Shown here piece by piece: positions 1 through 11,700 of a stretch of 63,572 nt of DNA; the first letter of the stretch is position 1, and every line of letters starts with the position of its first letter. Position numbers and translations under genes: made by a program. The notes below the pieces were generated by a model. That model worked only from the letters and a program-made list of their open reading frames with translations, was not told the origin of the DNA and searched no databases. This DNA is from Branchiostoma floridae (lineage: Eukaryota > Chordata > Leptocardii > Amphioxiformes > Branchiostomatidae), in contig NC_049995.1 of assembly GCF_000003815.2 (NCBI RefSeq), positions 9,346,109 through 9,409,680 of the forward strand, in the 5' to 3' direction.

Positions 1-1
1 C

Positions 2-2774
2 CTAAGGTTCAACTTCATGGGTGCGTGCACCTACACACTGGCACAGTACACGCAGGTAAGACCGCCAATATGCATTCTTTTCGAAAGGAAAGACCTGTAT
101 GCAATTGGATATCTCTTTTGACACAATTCATTATAACAGAGTATTAAACAGCTAGACAACGTTGACCAATCAGAAGGCCCGATTTCATATTGGTTATGAC
201 GCTGTAACGTCAGAGAAGTGACACAAGGGTTGGATAATGAAACGCAATAGGGCTTCTAATGAAATTGGCCAACAGAAATGTGTATTTCTCATTTGTGACA
301 GTCATGATAGGCTACATGTTTATGATCATAACGTCATAAAACCAGTCATTTCGCTTTTGCGCACTCGCTGATTTTATTCGGTGGTTCTAGCAAAGGAACA
401 AGCCTTGTAACACCAAATGCATCTCGGCGCGTTATGAACTCTTAAATGTACATAACACAAGCGTGTAAAGAAGTCACCGCGACTTACCAACACCTCCCCA
501 CATGAAAGGAACAAACAAATCATAGAAATTGTGTTTGGTCTTCAACTTTTGCTTGAAAAGGAGTTGCAAATTAAGTTTCGAAGCTAAAACGTGATGTGGA
601 TTTTGTTTCAGGGTCCGTCGGCGTTCCACATTGCGGCTAAAAATGAGCATCGCGGCAACAACAACAGAGTGACGTTTGTCGAGAAAGTTTACGTTGACGT
701 TTATGGTCATCGCATCACTATGGAGAAGGGGCACAAAATCTATGTGAGTTTCCCTTAGTGTAATTATCAGTACTGGAATCTTACTTATCAGTAATGACGG
801 CCAGTACTGATTTCTTACATCAGAAATATTACTGAAGTAATACCAAAACATTACTGATATTTGAAAATATTCCAATTTTCAGTAACATATCACTAGCAGT
901 AGCAGCAGGTAAGACTATTTGAAAATAGTAGCCGGCAGTGTTAGATCAGTAGTAGACTATGACCAGTAGCAGATCAGTAGTTGAATCTAAGAGATTGCTG
1001 TAAGCACCAGTAACTGACAGCAGGCCGATAAAAAAGATGAAAAAGCTTTTGTTAAAATGAATAAACTCTACAAATTTACCCATGACGTAGATGTGTTTTA
1101 CATAATCTTGACAGCATGTTGTAAGTAAAAAGTACTGCAAAGTTTGGCATCTGTATGTTCAATTATACATTGATGTGGTACACCCCATTGCTTTGAAGTA
1201 GTTCGTGCTTTACTGAGCAGTGATATTTTCAGGTGGACGGTGTGCGACGAAACGCCCCTGTGTGTCTGCCTGAGGGCATCACCATCAAGAAGAGCGGCAG
1301 GTAAGAGCCAAGTTCATCGTTGCAATATTCCGTCTCGGTAACGTTAGTGGTAAGACCTTTGTCTGGAGTTTAGAAAGAAGCTGGCCAAATCAAACCTGTA
1401 CCACACTTGGCTATCATGCACAAGAGGTGAAGTCACGGAGAGGGAAACAAGACAAAAAAACAAAGTCGACATCATATTAGCACGCACAAAGCGATATGCC
1501 CAAAGTCCATTACCGTATATTGTCAAGCTCTTGAACAGCAGTGAATAACTTTTATTTAACATTGACGTGTAATTGTTATTGTATTTTATTATGTTGTGAA
1601 TTGGCAGCAAATGTATATATGTTGATTGATGTATTTTACCTGTAGTGTTTGTAAAAAAAAACTTTGTAACTGTGAATCTCACAATTCAGCCTTTTTGACT
1701 GCCAGGAGTTTTCAATCAATAAACCAGTCTATATAAAGCAACAGTTTCGAACGGTAGCAGACCGTTCTACACATTATCATGAGCGTTCCTTGGGTGCACT
1801 GACTATAAAAAGCAATTGAAAAGGAATATAAACAGCAATTGAACTAGTAGCATCGTGGTGAATGGTATAAAAATTATCTGAAAAAATATTCAAGTGCATC
1901 AACACGGGTTCAAACCCTAGTCAAAAAGCATAAAATCCCTTACCCATCATCATCGACGACAACGTCGTCAAGAAACATTACGAGCTGAGGAAATAATTAA
2001 TTAAAAAGTCTGTCAGTAGTGATCAACCAACACCGAGCGCTGCTTTTGATACTGCCTTAGGCCACCGATAAATCTGCTGGGAGATAAATAGATAGTATAT
2101 GCTGTAGAAGTGTTCCGAAAATAATATTGTGACGATGTTCCATACAGGTGGACAGTACTGGAGACGAACTTCTGCATGGAGGTCAAGTATGATGGAGACA
2201 AGAAGGTAGACGTGGGCCTCCCCAACCGCATGGTAAGTGTTGTGCCCACTATACTACCGTTCTATTTTCACTTACTGTAACAGTGTTCTTAGCTCTGTAA
2301 CGTTTTTGAAACCACTAAGGCCAGTCTATTATATGGATGACATCGACGAATGTACTTTTTGGCCATTTTTTAAAACAGCTACTTTCGAAAAATGTGTCAT
2401 TACATTCCTGAGCAAGATTAAATGACTCTAACGAGGCTATTAGATAGGTCTTGTAGGACACTTTTTTGAAAAGCCCATAATGAATGATGTGTATGTAGGG
2501 CAGTATATGGAACATTTGATCACTCCGATACTATAGACGAACTGGACTGGATATTATGATAACACAAATGCGAAGGTCTACAGTAATGTTGTAGTAACAC
2601 TACAGTAATGTCGTAGTAACAAGGCTCGCACTTGACCTTGCAGATGAATCAGTTGAGCGGATTGTGTGGTGACTTTAACGGTCAGAGGGACGACGATCAA
2701 ATCAAGAAAGACGGCAGCCTGACCACCAACACAAGGGAGTTCGCCGAAAGTTGGGTCACAGAAGATGACCCCTA
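2..2774 (+). CDS. Gene 1: VWD domain 1 (partial, five exons)
   Basis: The exons encode the end of a von Willebrand type D domain, about residues 1-157 of the visible protein. Diagnostic stretches are [49 protein letters not shown] and [15 protein letters not shown], followed by a FAESW tail. The first half of the domain (the GDPHY region) lies before the window. The residue normally forming the first Cys of the CGLC motif is Ser (SGLC). Compared with VWD2 of the same gene, this copy has two extra introns (56-611 and 1301-2147). The intron at 56-611 holds a copy of a dispersed repeat (160-445) also seen at 28755-28975. Confidence 0.85.
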
Positions 2775-5700
2775 GTGAGTGGCAATTCCTATTTCTAAGT
2801 AGTCAACTTGACATGACTCGTCAGGAGACATTTTTCCTATGGCGTGACGCCGACTTATGCTACGGTCCAATTCGTACACGTGGCCGTAGGGGATGTAGGC
2901 CCGGCCGACCGGGCTCTGAAGCCTCAAATGTGTCCTGGTCAACCGTTAGACCACGGGGGATCCTCTCGGTATTTTCATGATTAGGTTACTTCAAGTTTTC
3001 CGACGGCTGAGCAGACAAGTCACGTGTCCCCCTACCCTGATGCTTATCCCTCTGACCCCATTTACCCTCTGACCTTTCCCCCATCTCCCATGTAGGTCAT
3101 TCGTGGCTTCTCCTTCCTGAGTACGGTCATATTTTGTTGAGCTCCTGACTTGTTGAGTTTATATTATAATGGTGTCCTGTCCTCTGTTAGTCTGCGTTGT
3201 TTGTACTAAGGACCTGTTTTGAGACCTCTTCTCCCGTACCGCAACCTCGTGCCTCTATACGGTGTGGATTCTCTTGGATTACTTCGTGGACTCGCCTTGT
3301 AGTTCGATACGCTTCTGGGTTACCGTCAGTCAGAAACTGTCGCTCAGCCGTGAAGAGTACTGCCTTGGATCCGGATTCTCCACGCCGAGCTGTACCCCAT
3401 GTACCCGACCGGAGCAGGATGGATATTTTGCTGGTTTTGCGCCTCCCTTCTGCTGTGACAACTGCGTGCTTCACCTCGGCAGCCCCGGGGATTCCTTGTC
3501 CTGAGCTGCGACCTCCCCGCCCGACCGGCTCAACTTGACCATCCCCGTGAGAAGCTTCCCCCAGGCAGGCTGGCCGAGAAGTGCTGCATCTCAGGTTTTC
3601 CCCTTATCCCGTCCCCCCTCCCTCGTATCTTGTATGCATGTACATGTCTGTTTTCTTGCAATCGTGTGTATTACTCGACTTTGACTTTTGGTCATAGAAG
3701 TTTGATGCCCCGTTTTAATTTCCACAGGACGCTGACGCTAATTTTTTTATTATTATTATTATTATTATCTTGATGTATACGTATGATTCTTCTTTGCAGA
3801 TACGAGCCCTTCATCTGTTTTTTTTTTTTTTGTTTTTTTGTTTTTGTCTCGTGTGGTTACCCTACTAATGGCGGTATCTTTTGCCTTCTTATGTACGCAG
3901 CAGGTTTTGTTCATTGAGCTATTTCACACATTCCTTTCTTTATGAGAGATTTTCCAGCGACGAGACGTCCCTCAGTGACAACGCACATCCTCACCGCCCA
4001 CGGTGACAATAGTTGCCAGACTGCCCTCTATTGTGTCATCAGACCACCCATCCCTGGGAGCGTGGTGATCCTTATAAACGACAATTGATCTCAATTTACC
4101 CCTTCCTCCCCGTTTTTAGCCCCTACATCGCCAACAAGATAGAGCTGAGTGGATCCTACTTTATATATCCCTGTGCACATTCTTGATATGCATACATCAT
4201 ACATGTACCTTCTTGCAGCTCGTTCTCCTTTCTGATCCTTTCTAACTTACGCCTTTCAGACCGTTCTAATTTCTGCAGATTCTACGAAGGAAAACGGAGT
4301 GGATGTAGAACAAGGGATCTGCGTGTGCATTGACCTGAAGAGTATTATGTCCTTGATTTGACTTCCCTTGATTTTTATACCGCTAGTCTACCTTGTGAGC
4401 CGCTGTTTGTACTGGGACATTACGCAGACATTCACTTCTGTCCTGTGGCCATTCTACCAGGCTTGACATTTGTTTTGTGACGATTGGTTTCTCACTGCAG
4501 GTATGACCTTTCCCGGCCTCTGCCACAACTAGCATTTTCTATCCATCCTACCCACTTCCCTAAGTCCCCTTCAATCCCGTCTTTACCCAGCCCCATCTCC
4601 TGACGCATACCTAGGACTTTGACGCGAGGTTCGCCTGCACTCTGTGTGATTGTTGTTTATGTAACACTCTACTACATCTACGGTACTGTGCTTGCTAATC
4701 CATTTACTGATCTCTGTATGATTTGAGCACAGCTATTTCACACATTCTTCCCTTTACGAGGGTGATTGCCCAGTAACGGGAGACTTCCCTGACACTTTCC
4801 CACTACCCCCAACCGTGATGATGACCGTCAGTCTAGATCTACTTCCTCCTTACAATTACGATTGTTTACTCTCCCCTCCACAACTTTTCATCCAAGACCA
4901 CCCACCTGTGGGAACCTGGTAATTATTATGAACATATCCTTTTATTCCTCTTCTCTTCTAGCTCTCGCAGAACCCCCGACACACCTGTGTTAACACCCTT
5001 CCTTGACGTTTTGCGTGTTTTCGTGTGATACATATGCATGACACATGCATGACACTTGGTAGGACTAATCTTCCGACTGAGCTTCCAAGGAGTTCTTGTA
5101 CAGCAGCCTTGTCTTGCAGGCCCATTGCTGGCTGTCAAGGTATACGGAGTGATGCGATATATATTTTAATGAAACCCCTTGGTGTATCTGACTATACCTT
5201 ATTTGACAGGTTCTTCCTTCCGGTTTATAATGTTATCGATATCACTCTTACAGACACATTGACAGCTATTCTATACCATCCTACAAGGCCGTTGTCTGTT
5301 TACTGTTTTGACGGAATGTTTTCTCACCCGAAGTTTAGGTCTGCTCTTACCTGCTATTATCCGGAAAACTTTGTCCTCCTGACCCCTCTCCCTCCCACCA
5401 CCCGCCTTGTTCTATCCTCCCCACCCGGCATCCCTCACCCCCATGCCTTTTTACTCCTCCCGCTTCCATGACATGAGAATGTACGCGAAGGTGACTTGAG
5501 GTGTGCTTCCCCGTGTGGAGACACTTCACTGCTGTGAATGCAACCCCTCCCCCTTCCCTGACATGTGAATGTACGCGAAGGTGACTTGAGGTGTGCTCCC
5601 CCGTGCGGAGACACTTCACTGTCGTGAGTACAACCCCTCCCCCTTCCCTGACATGTGAATGTACGTGAAGGTGAATTGAGGTGTGCTCCCCCGTGCGGAG

Positions 5701-8700
5701 ACACTTCACTCTCGTGAGTGCAGTCCCCTGTGAGGACTCAGTTGAAACTTTACTGTTAGTGCTTACCCCCGTGTGGATTTGAACTTGAGGCTTTACCGAA
5801 GTGTCAGCCCCCGTGTGGATGTACTTCAAGTTTTTGCCGGAAGTGTCATCCCCTGTGCGGTCGATGTACTTCCGGTACGAGATACAACCCCCGGGTTGGC
5901 CTTACATTCAACCGAGAACGTTGGACTTGTACCTGATGAATATGACGGACCAACAAGTGTGGCGGGACTTGGGTGGAGGCCTCTGTACGTGGATTTCATT
6001 GAGACATTAACCTACACAAGAGAAGCCTGTGGTGGCAGTCATGTGTGGTTGACATGAGACAATTGCCGGACGGTTCAACTTGAATCCTGTCATGATCATC
6101 GCACCAGTCAGGACTGTATCGCTATGACGTTGATGGATTACCCGCGAGTGACTAGTAAATCGAACGCCTTGAGCTGTATGCGCGAACGGAACGGACTTAA
6201 GTTATGTCTCGAACTCCAAAGCTCGCCAGGAGGTGTCAACAGTTCCAACACCGTGTAACTTTGGATTACCTTATATCATGAACTTACGGCGGCTGTTAAG
6301 CTCTTTTTACGCCATTATAAAGACTTTACACCGTCTGTTCTCACCAGCTCCCAGATTGTAACTTATATATTAACTAGCCCACTACAACTTGTACCGTGAG
6401 TTAAATACTGTTGAGCGTCAGGCCTGTTCTCCCTCTGTCATCCAGTCTCTACCCCCCTTCTTAACCCCTCTCCCTTCTTCTATCCTTTTTCGTCGTGACG
6501 GTGAGCTCACTACCCTAACGGTGTGTGTACTTGTCTGTGAAATAGTCGGAAAACGTAGTTCTCTTCGGAGCTTGCGAAGAAGAGAATTCAAGTTTTCCGA
6601 CGGCTGAGCAGACAAGTCACGTGTCCCCCTACCCTGATGCTTATCCCTCTGACCCCATTTACCCTCTGACCTTTCCCCCATCTCCCATGTAGGTCATTCG
6701 TGGCTTCTCCTTCCTGAGTACGGTCATATTTCCCACCCAACCCTACCCTCACATATCTGACTTCAAGACGCTCATGTTGTTAATTATACTGTATGGTCTG
6801 TTTCTGCTATAGCTTTTGAGCTCAGTTGTAACTTAACCTAGTCTCTAAGAAATCTTGAGAGAGATCAAACCCTTACGCTATTGTTTGTGCTCACAGAGTA
6901 ACCGCTTGTGGGATTCAGAAGATGTGTGTGTGAAAGTTGAGCCCCTGTGTGGCGCATACTGGCCTCTTGTACGTTCTGTTATGAATTGAAGTTTAATATG
7001 CAAGTATGCAACTTAGACCTACTGACATGAGTGTTGTTCCTCCCAGTGTTGTTCATGCTGTTGTGTAAGCGTCATTGTGGGATATCTCCCTCTTGGCTAA
7101 TGTTTAAGTATCTGCGTACTTATTTATAGCCAATGTCGTTGATTTTGCAACATTGTTATGGCAATGTGTTGCCTTATGTTAACGATAAGCTTTCCGATGA
7201 CTTACTGTAACTTCAGAGGTAGATGCAAGTCAGGATACGTTGAACATCCGCTGGACAGAGCCTCGGTTTAACCGTCCAGTTCGATATTGACTATAACAAT
7301 GTGGCAAAGAAGATAAACGGTCGCCAGCTTGTAGCAAGACATGCTTGGAGTCGTAGATATGAGAACAACAATGTGTAAACAGAAGTTGTTAACACTGTTG
7401 TTAACACTGATGAACCGATGTGTATAACAGAAGTTGTCCTGTTGTTGAGACTGATGAGTCAATAAATGCCCGACCGTACTCGTGACGGTGAGCTCAGTGA
7501 CGGTGAGCTCACTACCCTAACGGTGTGTGTACTTGTCTGTGAAATAGTCGGAAAACGTAGTTCTCTTCGGAGCTTGCGAAGAAGAGAAGGGTCTTTTTCT
7601 GTTGCCTGGTACCGGTACACTTTTAACCTTGTCCAGGAGCCCGACCGTGCCCAAGAATAGCCCGCCAAGCACAGGGTGTCCCACTGGGCCACATAGGGGT
7701 CAAGACGGAAAGTGTAGAAAATCAGCTCGTAAATTATCAAGAGGGGCCCTCCTGTATCATTACCATTTTAAAAACATTATCTAAACCATGTAACAAAGCC
7801 AAGTAACAACGACATTCAATATCCTTGAACACAAACACAAACAACGCTTGTCATCTGGCGACATTATGGTGTATCGTTGGCACCTTCTTCAGTGCAATAT
7901 TTACCAACCTGAGGAAACTATTCAGGAATTCTCAATCATTTACTCATCAACGTTACCTTCTTTGCCCCATAGCTGCCTCCCAGACGAAGTTGCCGCTGAG
8001 TTTGATTTGGCCCAAGCCGACCAGGCCCTGCTTCAGGAAGTCGAGAGCGTGACTAACTGCGGCAGACTCACCGATACGGCCGGCAGCTTCGGGCGGTGCG
8101 CGAGGACTGTGGAGCCGACCGGCTTCTTTGACTCGTGCGTGTACGACATGGCCGCGTTCGACGGCGAGAGGGACATGCTGTGTCAGAGCCTGCAGGCCTA
8201 CGCCGACGCATGCGCGGAGAACGGCATCATGGTGGCCAACTGGAGGAACGAGTCATTCTGTCGTAAGTCTTATTGTTCAACTATCTTCATCACTAAGGAG
8301 GCCGAGGCCGGTTGGGCACTGTTTAGCCCGTGGATGCTGCCATTTCTCCCGATAAATCTGCTTGGAATTTCTTAAAGGCTTACTGAATTAAATCTTCCTA
8401 GGATCACAACTTAATGCGATTAAAAATGATTGAAAAGAAGAAACTAATATTGCTGTCGTTTTTCCATCAGCTGATCCGGTATGTGGGTCCAGTATCTTTA
8501 CGGGTTTGGGGCATTTCTCACCTAATTGTGGCATACCTCAGTAAATTGCATCGAATGGGGAAATAAATCTGCAACAGCAGCACAGAATGGGTCAAGTGTT
8601 ACTTTCTCGTGAATTAACCAGCTTAGGGGGAGTTAAAAATTGGCAAAAAATCTCAGCAGGACAAGGGTTAAAACGATAAAATGAAAGTTAGTAGCAAAAT

Positions 8701-11700
8701 TCTTGTTTTTCCCCCACCAGCGTTGATGTGCCCTGCCAACAGTCACTACACGCCGTGCTCCTCCGCCTGCCCCGCCACGTGTTCCAACACCGACGCGCCC
8801 AGGTTCTGTCCACACGCATGCGTAGAAGGCTGTGAGTGCGACGAGGGTCACGTGCTCAGCGGACAGGACTGCGTTCCCATGGAGCAATGCGGCTGTACCG
8901 TGTATGGAAACTACTACCAGGTAAGTCGTCAAAAGTCGTCAAAGGTTTAGCCTGGATACCATACCCCAACCTCAAAATATATCTTTCGTGTTGGGTCTGG
9001 CAGGATGGCTGTAGAAAGGTTCTCGAAGGCCCTTGATCAGAGGGAGGAGAACCTAGGATTGATGACCACTCTCACCACAGGTAGCCAGCTACAACACACC
9101 ACAGTTGGTCAGCAGGCTATCACAGTAGCGAATCAGGTACTTAGTGGTCACTGTTATGGATTCAAAAAGTACAGTTGGGGGTCTTAAACCAATCATGGCA
9201 GGGGTGTAATTACCTCCTGCTGATCCTGTGCTGTTCTATTGGTGGAGTTTTTTGCCCACTATAAGGGGCAAAATTGAGAAGAGTTCCTATCCCATCCGGC
9301 CAGACCCCTTCAGAGATCGGGCTGGGGTTTGGTAACCAGGCTATCAAAGGTTAGACATCCATGTAATATATGCGCGCTAACAGTTACAATTTTGGAAACG
9401 ATCTGTCGTTTCATGTACCATCCACTACCTTTCGTTAGTGAGATGATGCTACCTGCAACGTCTCATCGTTTAAAAACATGGCCAGTTTCTTGAGTAACTC
9501 TTGCATACTACCCTGTAAGCTTTTGTTTTAGATTATAACTGTTCAAATAGACAAAACAAACTTTCACAAAATACCGTCAAAACAAGAATTGACTCACATT
9601 TGAAAACGCAAAGATATGATATAATTTTGTCCCTCCGCTAGCCAATATGTTCCATCTAATTAAAAGAAATTATTTGGGATCATTGAAGTGGATGGATACA
9701 AAATGATAACAAAAACATGACATCGTAATTGTGATGCTCTTGAGTGGTAATAATCATCTCCTGGACAGAGATGTAGTTAAGGTGGTTGTGAGGTAACATT
9801 TTCTAAACGTTTTCTATCAAATCAATCTTAGCACAAGAAAAACTGTTTTACTCAATGGTTTAAAATCAATAACCATGGTTCCTATAGCTAAACACAACTA
9901 CAGGACAAAGTCATGACTGTACACCCTGATGGTTCCTATAGCTAAACACAACTACAGGACAGACTATAATGGAGATCATTATTTGTTCAGCTTGGAGAGG
10001 AATGGGGAGAGGAAGGCAACCGGCATTGTATCTGTGGCGAGAACAACCAGATTCAGTGCGCTGTGGTGGAGTGTGCTCCTGGGTCCGCCTGGTACATCAA
10101 GGACGGCAAACTGGGATGTCATGCACGTAGGTCCAACTACTATTACTGCATCCGATATCTTATCCCAATGTTTTGATACGGCAACTTAGAAGTAGTGCTG
10201 AACGCACGAGTTATACGTTTTTGGCATAAAAGAAGATGAGGCAAACCAAGAAGAAGACCTCATGCGAAGAATGTAGACTAAGGACTTGCTGTAATTGGTA
10301 CAAATAGTGTACCGTTTACGTTCAGTCCCCCTAGCTACCTCGCCGAGACGGGGGCCGATACCAACTCGCAATAAACTTTGACCCGTCGAAAAACGGACGA
10401 ATAGGTTTGGATACCAAGCAAGGTGTTTTTGACTTCTTAAAGTCAAGAAGCATTTGGCATTTCTGTAGCAGGTAGCTACGGATCATATTCTAAGATAATG
10501 ATTAAAAAATGCTGATGACAATGACCATATAAAGCGAGGCACTTGAACTCTTTATAGTCCAGTGTTGTTTTGCTGATTGACAGTACTGCCGGCACCCATG
10601 ACGAAGTGTCCTGACGGCTGGCTGACCCATTCCGGCTCCTGCTACAAGTACGTGGTGGGATCTTCTTCCTGGCACGACGCACGCCAGGATTGTCTGCATA
10701 GCGGAGGCGATCTCGTCAGCATCAACTCACAGGAGGAATGGGTAAGACATTTGTGTTTTCTTTTTTCTATTTGCTTTTGGACAGACGAGGACGATGTGGC
10801 ACTAGCACTGCACTCAAGTTTTAGTTACTTATATCAACAGTGCCACATACACAGTACAGACAGAAGGTAAAGGTAGAATGTTTCTTTTAACTCCCCGACC
10901 AAAGTCAGGTACCCATTTTTACACCTGGGGAGAGTGAGGAAGGTCTTGTAAAGTGCTTTTCCCAGGGGCACAACGTCGCGGACACGACGGGTATCGAACT
11001 CGGGACCTCTAGATTCCGAGCCGACCGCTCTACCAGTTACGCCACACACGACGCCATGATGTGTTAAGGATTGAGTCCGCATACGTAGTTTTTGTCTTCG
11101 ATGTGTCTGTTTTGTTATGTTGCTGTGTGTGGTCATACACTGTTAGTGGAGTGTGAGGAAGTGAGTGGGAAGAAGGGCATACTTGCGCGATTGGCAGGAA
11201 GTAGACTTTAGAGGCGGTAGAACTAGTCGTTAATCAGACATGACAGTTGGGCCAGTCCATGTAATGGGGGTAAATGCAGGTTGATACTAATTCACGTTTA
11301 ATGTGAATCAAAACATTATTTGCATAGTTAATGAACTACAATCAAATAGAACACACAAGAAACTCAAACTATTTTCTGTGGGCTTGAGATCTTCAAACTT
11401 CTGTGATTTAAGTTGCTATATGTGCTATCAGTGGAGGTTCCACAATTCCAATGAACTGAAACGATTTATCAAATGCCTTTGAATGGTCTCACAAAGTCTT
11501 CCAATGATTTCTCAATAATTTGACCTGACCAAGTAACTTTAGTCGTTCATCCATGGGACCAAGTTAGTCACAAATGTAGCTGTCAATTTCGGTTATGCAA
11601 AGACCACATGAAGCGTTGATACCCTCTCGTACGTTATAGCATTTGAATTATGAAATTATGACTTGCCGAAAGACGATCTTTTGTTTTGTTTAGACTTGGG

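Larger units (their letters stand above)
2990..7588. mobile_element. Split-direct-repeat element, PAT/Ngaro/DIRS-like layout, no coding capacity seen
   Basis: A1 (2990-3134) and A2 (6587-6731) are identical 145-bp repeats. B1 (6495-6586) and B2 (7497-7588) are identical 92-bp repeats. B1 ends at the base before A2 begins. The order A1 ... B1A2 ... B2 is the split direct repeat arrangement known from tyrosine-recombinase retrotransposons, whose extrachromosomal circle joins B to A. The termini share an inverted 10-mer (GTTTTCCGAC at the left, GTCGGAAAAC at the right) and B carries a small hairpin. No reverse transcriptase or tyrosine recombinase reading frame is recognisable, so this would be non-autonomous. 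Orientation is undetermined. Confidence 0.6.
2775..7972. other. Gene 1 intron occupied by repeats and a retroelement-like insertion
   Basis: This 5.2 kb intron interrupts the VWD1-C8 junction. After about 70 nt of ordinary sequence it carries a tRNA-like SINE remnant (2845-2965, minus), the split-direct-repeat element (2990-7588), and a dispersed repeat at 7600-7700. The last ~270 nt up to the acceptor look unremarkable. I found no supported coding sequence of its own. Confidence 0.7.

Noticed and set aside
5347-5829. Minus-strand 160-residue repeat protein
   Set aside because: Produced by three copies of a 90-bp tandem repeat inside a mobile element; no homology recognised.
2990-7588. Ordinary LTR retrotransposon
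   Set aside because: The direct repeats are not terminal pairs: A2 is internal and fused to B1, B2 is at the far end, and no 4-6 bp target duplication, TG..CA ends or gag-pol frame are seen.
7848-8375. Single-exon gene of 175 codons
   Set aside because: The middle (7973-8262) is the C8 exon of gene 1; both ends run into intron sequence past clear splice sites.
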